A stretch of 64,000 nt of DNA, taken from Streptomyces ortus (GTDB lineage: Bacteria; Actinomycetota; Actinomycetes; Streptomycetales; Streptomycetaceae). Positions within the stretch are counted from its first letter, which is position 1. Each line of letters opens with the position of its first letter. Below the pieces are notes generated by a model. The model ran no database searches. It was not told the DNA's origin and was given only the letters and a program-made list of their open reading frames with translations. Location of the stretch: assembly GCF_026341275.1 (NCBI RefSeq), contig NZ_JAIFZO010000002.1:4618118-4682117 (forward strand), written 5' to 3'. Positions 43,203-51,257 of this stretch are shown here, one piece after another. The translations under genes were made by a program, and so were the position numbers.

Positions 43203-44477
43203 GTGGGCCTTGTCGTGCAGAAGTACGGAGGTTCCTCCGTAGCCGATGCCGAGGGCATCAAGCGTGTCGCCAAGCGAATCGTCGACGCCAAGAAGGACGG
43301 CCACCAGGTCGTCGTCGTGGTGTCGGCGATGGGTGACACGACGGACGAGCTGATCGATCTCGCCGAGCAGGTATCCCCGATCCCTGCCGGGCGTGAGTTC
43401 GACATGCTGCTGACGGCCGGAGAGCGGATCTCCATGGCGCTGCTGGCCATGGCGATCAAAAACCTGGGCCACGAGGCGCAGAGCTTCACCGGCAGCCAGG
43501 CGGGCGTGATCACCGACTCCGTCCACAACAAGGCGCGCATCATCGATGTCACGCCGGGCCGCATCAGGACGGCGCTCGACGAGGGCAACATCGCGATCGT
43601 CGCCGGGTTCCAGGGCGTCAGCCAGGACAAGAAGGACATCACCACGCTGGGGCGCGGCGGGTCCGACACCACGGCCGTCGCCCTCGCCGCCGCGCTCGAC
43701 GCCGAGGTCTGCGAGATCTACACGGACGTCGACGGTGTGTTCACCGCCGACCCGCGCGTGGTGAAGAAGGCCCGGAAGATCGACTGGATCTCCTCCGAGG
43801 ACATGCTGGAGCTCGCCGCCTCGGGTTCCAAGGTGCTGCTGCACCGCTGCGTCGAGTACGCACGCCGATACAACATCCCGATCCACGTCCGCTCGTCCTT
43901 CTCGGGACTGCGCGGCACCTGGGTCAGCAACGAGAATCCGCAAGGGGACGCGCAGGTGGAGCACGCCATCATCTCCGGAGTCGCGCACGACATCTCCGAA
44001 GCCAAGATCACGGTCGTCGGCGTCCCGGACAAGCCGGGCGAGGCCGCGGTGATCTTCCGGACGATCGCGGACGCCGAGATCAACATCGACATGATCGTGC
44101 AGAACGTGTCCGCGGCCTCCACGGGCCTCACGGACATCTCCTTCACCCTCCCCAAGGCCGAGGGCCACAAGGCCATCGAGTCCCTGGAGAAGGCGAAGGG
44201 TGCGATCGGCTTCGAGTCGCTGCGCTACGACGACCAGATCGGCAAGATCTCCCTGGTCGGCGCGGGTATGAAGACCAACCCGGGCGTCACCGCCTCGTTC
44301 TTCCAGGCGCTGTCCGACGCGGGCGTCAACATCGAGCTGATCTCGACCTCCGAGATCCGCATCTCGGTCGTGACCCGCCAGGACGACGTCAACGAAGCCG
44401 TGCGCGCCGTGCACAGCGCCTTCGGGCTCGACTCCGACAGCGACGAGGCCGTCGTCTACGGAGGCACCGGACGATGA
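43203..44477 (+). CDS. ask: Aspartate kinase (alpha, with internal beta start)
   Basis: 424 residues from GTG 43203, with GAGGAG upstream. The catalytic domain begins LVVQKYGGSSV and has LLTAGERISMALLAMA and TTLGRGGSDTTAVALAAAL. Two ACT domains follow (from about residue 265 and 345). GTG 43956, in frame and preceded by AAGGGGA at 43942-43948, gives a second product starting VEHAIISGVAHD, which matches the separate beta (regulatory) subunit known from actinobacterial aspartokinases. It phosphorylates aspartate at the head of the Lys/Thr/Met and diaminopimelate pathways. It ends in an ATGA overlap with a 33-codon ORF. Confidence 0.96.
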   Translation: MGLVVQKYGGSSVADAEGIKRVAKRIVDAKKDGHQVVVVVSAMGDTTDELIDLAEQVSPIPAGREFDMLLTAGERISMALLAMAIKNLGHEAQSFTGSQAGVITDSVHNKARIIDVTPGRIRTALDEGNIAIVAGFQGVSQDKKDITTLGRGGSDTTAVALAAALDAEVCEIYTDVDGVFTADPRVVKKARKIDWISSEDMLELAASGSKVLLHRCVEYARRYNIPIHVRSSFSGLRGTWVSNENPQGDAQVEHAIISGVAHDISEAKITVVGVPDKPGEAAVIFRTIADAEINIDMIVQNVSAASTGLTDISFTLPKAEGHKAIESLEKAKGAIGFESLRYDDQIGKISLVGAGMKTNPGVTASFFQALSDAGVNIELISTSEIRISVVTRQDDVNEAVRAVHSAFGLDSDSDEAVVYGGTGR

Positions 44478-44575
44478 CCGTCCCCTCCGTCCCCTCCGTC
44501 CCCTCGTACGAAGGCGTACGTCGAGGCATACGACACGGCGTGCGGCGAGGCGTACGACGAGGCGTGCGGCGATGA
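44474..44575 (+). CDS. Translationally coupled 33-residue Arg-rich repeat ORF between ask and asd
   Basis: ATG 44474 overlaps the ask stop (ATGA), and its own stop TGA (44573-44575) overlaps the asd start ATG 44572 in the same ATGA manner. The peptide starts MTVPSVPSVPSYEG and continues with five four-residue units of the form GVRR, GIRH, GVRR, encoded by 12-bp DNA repeats. It is strongly basic. Either it is a real coupled peptide or a repeat expansion that happens to keep the overlap on both sides. No homologue is known to me. Confidence 0.5.
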   Translation: MTVPSVPSVPSYEGVRRGIRHGVRRGVRRGVRR

Positions 44576-45627
44576 CCGGGCGGCCGACGCTCGCGGTCGT
44601 GGGCGCGACCGGAGCCGTCGGCACGGTCATGCTCCAGATCCTGTCCCAGCACGCGGACATCTGGGGCGAGATCCGCCTGATCGCCTCACCGCGCTCGGCC
44701 GGCCGCAAGCTGGCCGTGCGCGGCGAGCAGGTCGAGGTGGTGGCCCTGACGGAGGAGGCCTTCGACGGGGTCGACGTCGCCATGTTCGACGTACCCGACG
44801 AGGTGGCCGGACACTGGGCGCCGGTGGCCGCCGCCAAGGGCGCCGTCGTGGTCGACAACTCGGGCGCGTTCCGGATGGACCCCGAGGTGCCGCTCGTGGT
44901 GCCCGAGGTCAATCCGCACGCCGCCCGCGTCCGGCCGCGCGGCATCGTCGCCAACCCCAACTGCACGACCCTGTCGATGATCGTGGCCCTGGGCGCGCTG
45001 CACGCCGAGTTCGGGCTGCGCGAGCTGGTGGTCTCCTCGTACCAGGCGGTGAGCGGGGCCGGGCAGCGCGGCGTCGACACACTGCGGCAGCAGCTCAAGC
45101 TCGTCGCCGGTACGGAACTGGGGACGACCCCCGGTGACGTACGGCGGGCCGTGGGCGACAACACCGGGCCGTTCCCGGAGCCGGTGGCGCTCAACGTGGT
45201 GCCGTGGGCCGGGACCGTACGCGAGGACGGCTGGTCCTCGGAGGAGATGAAGGTGCGGGACGAGTCCCGCAAGATCCTCGGCCTGCCGAACCTCCCGGTC
45301 GCCGTCACCTGCGTCCGGGTGCCGGTCGTCACCACGCACTCGCTGACCGTCCACGCCCGTTTCCAGGGCGAGGTGACGGTGGGCAGGGCGCGGGAGATCC
45401 TCGCCACAGCGCCCGGGGTGGTGCTCTTCGACAATCCGGAGGCGGGGGAGTTCCCGACACCGGCCGACGTGGTCGGTACGGACCCCACCTGGGTCGGGCG
45501 GGTGCGCCGGGCCCTTGACGACCCGACGGCGCTGGAGCTCTTCGTCTGCGGGGACAATCTGCGCAAGGGCGCCGCTCTGAACACCGCGCAGATCGCGGAG
45601 CTGGTGGCGGCCGAACTGCGGCCCTGA
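44572..45627 (+). CDS. asd: Aspartate-semialdehyde dehydrogenase
   Basis: 351 residues from ATG 44572. NADP-binding VVGATGAVGTVMLQIL, the catalytic Cys in VANPNCTTLSM, the SSYQAVSGAGQRG loop and the late VRRALDDPTALELFVCGDNLRKGAALN are characteristic. It reduces aspartyl phosphate from Ask. The two genes are joined by a 33-codon ORF that overlaps both. Confidence 0.96.
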   Translation: MTGRPTLAVVGATGAVGTVMLQILSQHADIWGEIRLIASPRSAGRKLAVRGEQVEVVALTEEAFDGVDVAMFDVPDEVAGHWAPVAAAKGAVVVDNSGAFRMDPEVPLVVPEVNPHAARVRPRGIVANPNCTTLSMIVALGALHAEFGLRELVVSSYQAVSGAGQRGVDTLRQQLKLVAGTELGTTPGDVRRAVGDNTGPFPEPVALNVVPWAGTVREDGWSSEEMKVRDESRKILGLPNLPVAVTCVRVPVVTTHSLTVHARFQGEVTVGRAREILATAPGVVLFDNPEAGEFPTPADVVGTDPTWVGRVRRALDDPTALELFVCGDNLRKGAALNTAQIAELVAAELRP

Positions 45628-45781
45628 CCTGCACCGGAGCCCTCGGGAGCGGCCCGGGGCGGGGAATTCGCTGATCGTAAGTTGAATGTTTTGTAGGATC
45701 TGTGCGACTTCTATGGTTCGATCGTGGCCGAAGCTGTGGTCCGGACCACAGGAACCAAACCTCTGGCGCCCGAAGATTTCC

Positions 45782-45817
45782 CTCCCCGTTCTCCGCAACC
45801 GCGCGGAGGGCGGGGAG
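45782..45817 (+). terminator. Hairpin in the asd-sigma gap
   Basis: An outer 7-bp stem (45782-45788 with 45811-45817) with an inner CTCCG/CGGAG stem, about 155 bp after asd. The gap 45628-45985 also holds a possible -10 TAGGAT (45694-45699), which could drive the sigma gene with a long leader. No gene is credible here. Confidence 0.55.
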
Positions 45818-45985
45818 CGTCTTTGCGGTCGCCCTTCAGGGGTGACCGGACGCCACGTTCATATGGGGCATAGGGGATGGGCTTTTACGTATGAGGACAC
45901 TTAGCGCACGGTCCGGCACGAGGTCCGCCGCAAACGTGATGCCTGTCGCGTACAACCCCGACGGGGGGACGCGTGTCCAACTGGC

Positions 45986-46654
45986 GTGGCTGAGGTTCTC
46001 GAATTCACTGTGGCGACGCGGGGCACTGCCCTCCGTCCGCCCCGCCGACCCCGCACGTCCGGCGCGTCCGGCGGCGGCATGCCGGTGATCGCCCCCATGC
46101 CCGCAGCGCGGTCGGCCCGCATCCCGAATCAGCGTGAAGGCGCTGACGAGGCCCTGGCGGCCGGCACCACCGTCGACCATCTCACCGAGACCTACCGCGC
46201 CCACTACAGGTCGCTCCTCGGCCTCGCGGCGCTCCTCCTCGACGACACCGCGTCCTGCGAGGACGTCGTCCAGGAGGCCTTCATCCGGGTGCACTCGGCG
46301 CGCAAGCGCGTACGTGACCCGGAGAAGACGCTCGCCTACCTGCGCCAGACCGTGGTCAACCTCTCGCGCTCCGCCCTGCGCCGGCGCATCCTCGGCCTCA
46401 AGCTCCTCTCCAAGCCGATGCCCGACATGGCGAGCGCGGAGGAGGGCGCGTACGACCAGCTGGAGCGCGACGCCCTGATCAAGGCGATGAAGGGGCTCCA
46501 GAGGCGCCAGCGCGAGGTCCTGGTCCTGCGGTACTTCGCGGACATGACCGAGGCGCAGGTCGCCGAGACCCTCGGTGTCTCCCTGGGCTCCGTGAAGGCG
46601 TACGGGTCGCGTGGCATCGCCGCGCTGCGCGTCGCCATGGAGGCGCCGGTATGA
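45986..46654 (+). CDS. ECF (SigE-family) RNA polymerase sigma factor
   Basis: 222 residues from GTG 45986. Region 2 (LTETYRAHYRSLLGLAALLLDDTASCEDVVQEAFIRVH) and region 4 (RQREVLVLRYFADMTEAQVAETLGVSLGSVKAYGSRGIAAL) are clear. The first ~50 residues are low complexity and the true start may be further downstream. Its stop overlaps the next gene by 4 nt (ATGA), the usual arrangement for a sigma factor and its membrane regulator. Confidence 0.88.
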   Translation: MAEVLEFTVATRGTALRPPRRPRTSGASGGGMPVIAPMPAARSARIPNQREGADEALAAGTTVDHLTETYRAHYRSLLGLAALLLDDTASCEDVVQEAFIRVHSARKRVRDPEKTLAYLRQTVVNLSRSALRRRILGLKLLSKPMPDMASAEEGAYDQLERDALIKAMKGLQRRQREVLVLRYFADMTEAQVAETLGVSLGSVKAYGSRGIAALRVAMEAPV

Positions 46655-48336
46655 GCGGGCACGACGAGCGAGCACGCCACGACGAGCACGGTCGCCACGG
46701 CGACGACGAGCAAGAGCAGCACGCTGGGAACGGAACTGTGAATCACGGCCCCTCGCAGAACTCGGGCCCGGAAGGGTCGGGCCACACGGACACGGAAGGC
46801 CACCTGTCGGACACCCCGGCGACCGCCCCCGGCGATCCGGCCGACCCGAGCGATCCGGCCGACCCGAGCGATCCGGCCGACCCGGGCGAGTCGGCCGATC
46901 CGGTTGACCCGGTCGAGTCGGCCGAGCCGGAGGAGTCGGACGGCTCGTCGGACACGGCGCCGGCCGAAGTCGAGGCCGAGGCCAAGGTTGAGGTCGAGGC
47001 CGTGGGCAGCCCGCCGGAGAAGGCTTCCGCCGACGCGCCGACCGAGGTCGCATCTCTCGCTTCGGCCCCGAAGAAGTCGGCGAACGGCTCGGAAGACGTC
47101 GGCGGGTCGAACGACTCGGGCGACTCGGGCGGCTCGGTCGACTCGGGTATGGAGCCTGCCGGTACGGAGTCGGCGGGTACGGAGCCTGCGGGTACGAAGC
47201 CTGCGGGTACGAAGCCTGCGGGTACGCAGTCCATCGGCTCGGAGTCCGGAGGCGCGGCGGGCGGTTCCGATGCCGACGGCCCCGGAGCCGACGGCCCCGG
47301 AGCCGACGGCCCCGGAACCGATGGCATCGGCCTCGGTGCCGGCGAACCGGCACCGGACGGTTTCGGCTCCGACGAACTGGCCCTGCGACGCCTGCTGCAC
47401 TCGGCCGTCGAGGAGATCGAGCCGTCCGACGGCACGCTGGACCACCTGCGGCGCGCGGTACCGGCCAGGCGGGCACGCAAGCGCCAGGCCGTCGTCGGCA
47501 TGGCAGCCGCCGCGCTCTTCATCGGCACGGCGGTCCCGGCCCTCGTCCACGTCTCGAACTCCACGGGCTCCAACGCCGACCCGTCCGTGGTCGGCAACTC
47601 CTCGGCCACCCAGGGCGGCGCGAGCAAGGAATCCTCCTCGGGCAGCGGTTCCGGCGGTTCCGGCGGCTCGTCCAAGGGCTCCGGCAAGGGCGACAAGAAG
47701 GACAAGACCGATAAGGGCAAGGGAGGCGGCGGCACCGGGGGCGCCCAGCCCACGAGCTCCAGCGCGGTCGCCTCGATCTGTACGCCGGGCCAGCTCACGG
47801 CCGTCGCCGGGGGTGGCACACCCGACGCCACCGGCGCGGTCTACGGCACCTTCACGGTCACCAATGTCTCGACCGCCAGCTGTTCGGTCGTCGGCGGCGG
47901 CTCGGTGACCACGACCGCGATGGGCGCCGCGGACCAGTCCCAGCTCATGACGGCCATGCACATGGCGGGCGACGCCGCCGCCGGGTTGCCCGACCCGTCC
48001 ACCTACGCCTCCTCCCTGGTGCTGCCGCCGGGCGGGACGTACAACGTGCGGTTCGCCTGGGTGCCCTCCTCGACCTGTCCGACCAGCGGCGGCAACGGCG
48101 GCGGGGAACCCACGCCCGACCCGACCCCCACGGCGGACCCCACGGGAGCCAGCGGCGGTACGGCCTCCGAGGGCACGAACGGCGTGGACACCCAGCTCAT
48201 GCGGGCCGACGGGACCGTCGACGGCAGCGTCAGCGTGTCCTACACGGCCGAGGGCGGCGCCGCGGCGACCGCGATGACCGTGTCCAACGCGTGTGCCGGG
48301 ACGGTCTACCGGACCGGCGTGCTGGCCGGTTCCTGA
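46651..48336 (+). CDS. Large repeat-rich membrane protein, candidate anti-sigma/partner
   Basis: 561 residues. An acidic, repeat-rich cytosolic half contains PSDPADPSDPADP, PAGTKPAGTKPAGTQ and ADGPGADGPG blocks (DNA repeats of 12-18 bp). A short helix (LALRRLLHSAVEEIEPSDGTLDHLRRAVPARRARKR) precedes one transmembrane segment (AVVGMAAAALFIGTAVPALV). The outside part has a Ser/Gly linker and a domain of about 200 residues with four Cys (SICTPG, ASCSVV, SSTCPT, NACAGT), probably a secreted beta-fold like DUF4232. Coupling to the ECF gene suggests control of that sigma factor, though no zinc anti-sigma motif is visible. Confidence 0.75.
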   Translation: MSGHDERARHDEHGRHGDDEQEQHAGNGTVNHGPSQNSGPEGSGHTDTEGHLSDTPATAPGDPADPSDPADPSDPADPGESADPVDPVESAEPEESDGSSDTAPAEVEAEAKVEVEAVGSPPEKASADAPTEVASLASAPKKSANGSEDVGGSNDSGDSGGSVDSGMEPAGTESAGTEPAGTKPAGTKPAGTQSIGSESGGAAGGSDADGPGADGPGADGPGTDGIGLGAGEPAPDGFGSDELALRRLLHSAVEEIEPSDGTLDHLRRAVPARRARKRQAVVGMAAAALFIGTAVPALVHVSNSTGSNADPSVVGNSSATQGGASKESSSGSGSGGSGGSSKGSGKGDKKDKTDKGKGGGGTGGAQPTSSSAVASICTPGQLTAVAGGGTPDATGAVYGTFTVTNVSTASCSVVGGGSVTTTAMGAADQSQLMTAMHMAGDAAAGLPDPSTYASSLVLPPGGTYNVRFAWVPSSTCPTSGGNGGGEPTPDPTPTADPTGASGGTASEGTNGVDTQLMRADGTVDGSVSVSYTAEGGAAATAMTVSNACAGTVYRTGVLAGS

Positions 48337-48384
48337 TCACGACGGGCCCGGGCTGCGACCCGGGTCCGGGCCAGGGCCCGGAGG

Positions 48385-49167
48385 TCAGGCGCTGATCCGT
48401 GCCGGAGTCTCCTCGACGAGGCCGAGCTCCGCGTCCTGCGCGGACTCCGCCTCGCGCCGCATCAGCCGGAACCACATGAAGACCACGAAACCCGCGAAGA
48501 CGAACCACTCACCGGTGTAGCCCAGGTTCTGGAAGGCCTTCAGATCCAGCCCCGTGTCCGAAGGCGCCGTGGCGGGCACGGCCTTCATCCCCGGGTCGGC
48601 CTCGGCGAGCGTGATCCACGCGTCGTACATCTCGTACGGCACGAGGTTCACCAGGGACGCCGAGCTGATCGCGCCGGTCTGTCCGGCAGGCAGTCCACCG
48701 GCCGCGGGCACGCCGTTCGACCCGGGTGTCTCCGACGCCTGGAGCGCACCGGTCACGGTGACCTCGCCGGCCGGAGCCGCCGGGACCTTCGTGGTGTCGG
48801 CGTCGCCGGCGAGCCAGCCCCGGACCACAGGCAGGGCTTTGCCGTCGTCGGTGCGCAGCATCGTCAGGACGTAGAAGCCGCGTTCGTCGTCGAGCTCCCG
48901 GTCGGGCACGAGCAACTGCTTCCCGTACCGCCCCGTCGTCGTGGCCTGCTTGCCCGACGTCCCCTTGTCCACGGGCAGCAGCCGGGCGAGCGGCCGGGGA
49001 GCCTGCGTCTTGGCAGCCGAGGCCTGTTCGCCCGCGTCGCGATGGTCCTGGACCCGGTCCTCGAAACGACCCAACTGCCATGACCCCATGAACACGCAGA
49101 AGGGGATGGCCAACAGCACGAAGACGTTGATCCCCCACCAGCGGGGCGTCAGCAGGAACCGGTACAC
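48385..49167 (-). CDS. SURF1-family cytochrome oxidase assembly protein
   Basis: 260 residues from GTG 49167, which has a candidate leaderless -10 TACCTT 7 nt upstream (49175-49180, minus). Features are the first helix TPRWWGINVFVLLAIPFCVFMGSWQLGRFEDR, the extracytoplasmic middle with GRYGKQLLVPDRELDDERGFYVLTML and LPVVRGWL, and the C-terminal TM GYTGEWFVFAGFVVFMWFRLMRR. SURF1 proteins help heme a insertion into cytochrome aa3 oxidase. Confidence 0.93.
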   Translation of the reverse strand: MYRFLLTPRWWGINVFVLLAIPFCVFMGSWQLGRFEDRVQDHRDAGEQASAAKTQAPRPLARLLPVDKGTSGKQATTTGRYGKQLLVPDRELDDERGFYVLTMLRTDDGKALPVVRGWLAGDADTTKVPAAPAGEVTVTGALQASETPGSNGVPAAGGLPAGQTGAISSASLVNLVPYEMYDAWITLAEADPGMKAVPATAPSDTGLDLKAFQNLGYTGEWFVFAGFVVFMWFRLMRREAESAQDAELGLVEETPARISA

Positions 49168-49252
49168 AACCCCAAAGGTACGGGGCCCTTGCGGGGAGCG
49201 CGGTCGAGGGGGTCCCCCGGCCCCGGTCCTCCCCGCGAGGGCACCGCTCCGG

Positions 49253-51133
49253 TCAGCCGCCCAGGTGCCGCTCCGCGAAGTCCAGTTCCAGCCGGACCTG
49301 CTTGATCCGCTCGTCCACGACCAGCGAACCGTGTCCCGCGTCATAGCGGTACACCTCGTGGTCCGCGTCCCGCGCGGCGAGCCGGGCCACGTAGTTCTCG
49401 ACCTGGCGGATCGGGCAGCGCGGGTCGTTGACCCCGGCGGAGATGTAGACCGGTGCCTTCACCGCGTCGACGTACGTCAGCGGGGACGACGCCTCGAAAC
49501 GCTCCGGAACCTCTTCCGGAGTGCCGCCGAGCAGCGTGCGGTCCATCGCCTTCAGGGCCTCCATCTCGTCGTGGTAGGCCGTCACGTAGTCCGCGACCGG
49601 TACCGCGGCGATTCCCAGCGCCCACGCGTCGGGCTGCGTACCCAGACCGAGGAGGGTGAGGTAGCCGCCCCACGAACCGCCGGTCAGGATCAGCCGGTCC
49701 GGGTCGGCGGACCCGGACGAGACCGCCCACTCCCGTACGGCCGCGATGTCCTCCAGCTCGATCAGGCCGACCCGGTGCTTGAGGGCGTCCGTCCACTCAC
49801 GCCCGTACCCCGTGGAGCCCCGGTAGTTGACCCGGATCACCATGTACCCGTGGTCCACCCAGGCCGCCGGGCCCGCCGCGAACGAGTCGCTGTCGTGCCA
49901 GGTCGGGCCGCCGTGGATGTCGAAGACGGTCGGGAGAGGACCGCTCGCTCCGGCCGGCCGCTGGACCAGGGCGTGGATCCGGCCACCGGGACCCGTCACC
50001 CACACGTCCTCGACGGGCACCGACCGCGGGGCCTTCATACCGGGCGGATCGAGGACGACCTCGCCGGACGTCGAGCGGACCACCGGCGCCTCGGCGGAGG
50101 ACGACCACAGATACTCCACGCTGCCGTCGGGGCGGGCGGTCGCGCCCGAGACCGAGCCCTTCGGCGTCGGCACCCGCTCCAGCTTGCGGGCCGCCAGGTC
50201 GAACCGCCACAGCTCGCTGCGCGCCTCGAAGCTGTTGACGACGAGCAGGGCGGAGCCGTCCGGATACCACTCGGCGCTCAGGTCGCCGTCCAGCCGTGAG
50301 GCCAGCTCCAGGTCCGTCTCCTCGCCGGACAGCACGTCCCACACCATCGGCTCCCAGCGCCCGCGCCGCTGGTGTCCGACGAGCAGCCGGGTGTCCCCGG
50401 CCACCGGGGCGAAGCCCAGCACCTCAAGGCCCAGCTCGGCCGTGCCGCCCTTGGTGTCGTCCAGCTCGGAGACCGTCGAACCGTCCAGCCGCAGCACCCG
50501 CAGCGCGGAGTGCATCGCGTCACCGTGCTCGGTGTGCTCGACCGCGATCAGTGTGCCGTCGTGCGAGAGGTCGCCGACCCCCGCCGACTCACGGTGCCGG
50601 TAGACCTCGACGGGGTCCTCGCCGGTGCGGCTGACGTAGATCGTCGAACCGTCCTCGTCGGTCGATCTGCCGACGATCGCCGTCCGCCCGTCCCGGCCGA
50701 GCGCGAGTCCGGCGGGGTAGGAGGGGTCGAGCCCGGGTGCGGCAGGCGCGTCGGGACCGGCCGACCCCTCGCTTGTGTCCGTGTCCGTGTCCGTGCCCGT
50801 GTCCGTGCCCCCGTCCGCGTCCGCGGTGAAGGGCTGGCGGCGCCAGATGCCGAACTCGTCGCCGTCCTTGTCGTCGAACCACCAGATCCACTCGCCGTCG
50901 GGCGACAGCACGCCGTCCGTCGTTCCGTTGGGCCGGTCCGTGACCTGGCGCTGGGCGCCCGTCTCGCGATCCCACGCGTACAACTCGTATGTCCCTGTCG
51001 CGTTGGACACGAACAGGGACCGGTGCGGAGCGTCCTCCGCCCAGTCCGGCAAGGACACCCGCGGCGCCCGGAAGCGCTTCTCCCATTCGGGCATGGTTCC
51101 CTCGTGCGGGATGGCCTCGTTGCTCTCAGTCAT
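49253..51133 (-). CDS. Prolyl oligopeptidase family serine peptidase (S9)
   Basis: 626 residues from ATG 51133. The N-terminal beta-propeller (RQVTDRPNGTTDGVLSPDGEWIWWFDD and repeated DGS.. blades) carries a short Asp/Thr repeat near residue 115. The C-terminal alpha/beta-hydrolase has IHGGPTWHDSD, the nucleophile in GGSWGGYLTL, the Asp region GVNDPRCPI and the His in DAGHGSLVVDE. It is probably a cytosolic peptidase or acyl-aminoacyl peptidase of 70 kDa with no signal peptide. Confidence 0.92.
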   Translation of the reverse strand: MTESNEAIPHEGTMPEWEKRFRAPRVSLPDWAEDAPHRSLFVSNATGTYELYAWDRETGAQRQVTDRPNGTTDGVLSPDGEWIWWFDDKDGDEFGIWRRQPFTADADGGTDTGTDTDTDTSEGSAGPDAPAAPGLDPSYPAGLALGRDGRTAIVGRSTDEDGSTIYVSRTGEDPVEVYRHRESAGVGDLSHDGTLIAVEHTEHGDAMHSALRVLRLDGSTVSELDDTKGGTAELGLEVLGFAPVAGDTRLLVGHQRRGRWEPMVWDVLSGEETDLELASRLDGDLSAEWYPDGSALLVVNSFEARSELWRFDLAARKLERVPTPKGSVSGATARPDGSVEYLWSSSAEAPVVRSTSGEVVLDPPGMKAPRSVPVEDVWVTGPGGRIHALVQRPAGASGPLPTVFDIHGGPTWHDSDSFAAGPAAWVDHGYMVIRVNYRGSTGYGREWTDALKHRVGLIELEDIAAVREWAVSSGSADPDRLILTGGSWGGYLTLLGLGTQPDAWALGIAAVPVADYVTAYHDEMEALKAMDRTLLGGTPEEVPERFEASSPLTYVDAVKAPVYISAGVNDPRCPIRQVENYVARLAARDADHEVYRYDAGHGSLVVDERIKQVRLELDFAERHLGG

Positions 51134-51257
51134 GGCCCCATAGTGCACGCACAGGACGACCTCGCGCTGACGAGCCCCTCAGCCTGTGGATAACTGGCCG
51201 GCCGAAGCGGCTCGCGGCAGGACTGAACTGCGCTTTTCCACAGCCCGCACGAGAGTG

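Noticed and set aside
42906..45584. Long minus-strand frame opposite ask and asd
   Set aside because: It is antisense to two certain enzymes and shows no domain.
45686..45904. 72-codon plus-strand ORF in the asd-sigma gap
   Set aside because: No ribosome site, no typical codon bias, and a hairpin lies inside it.
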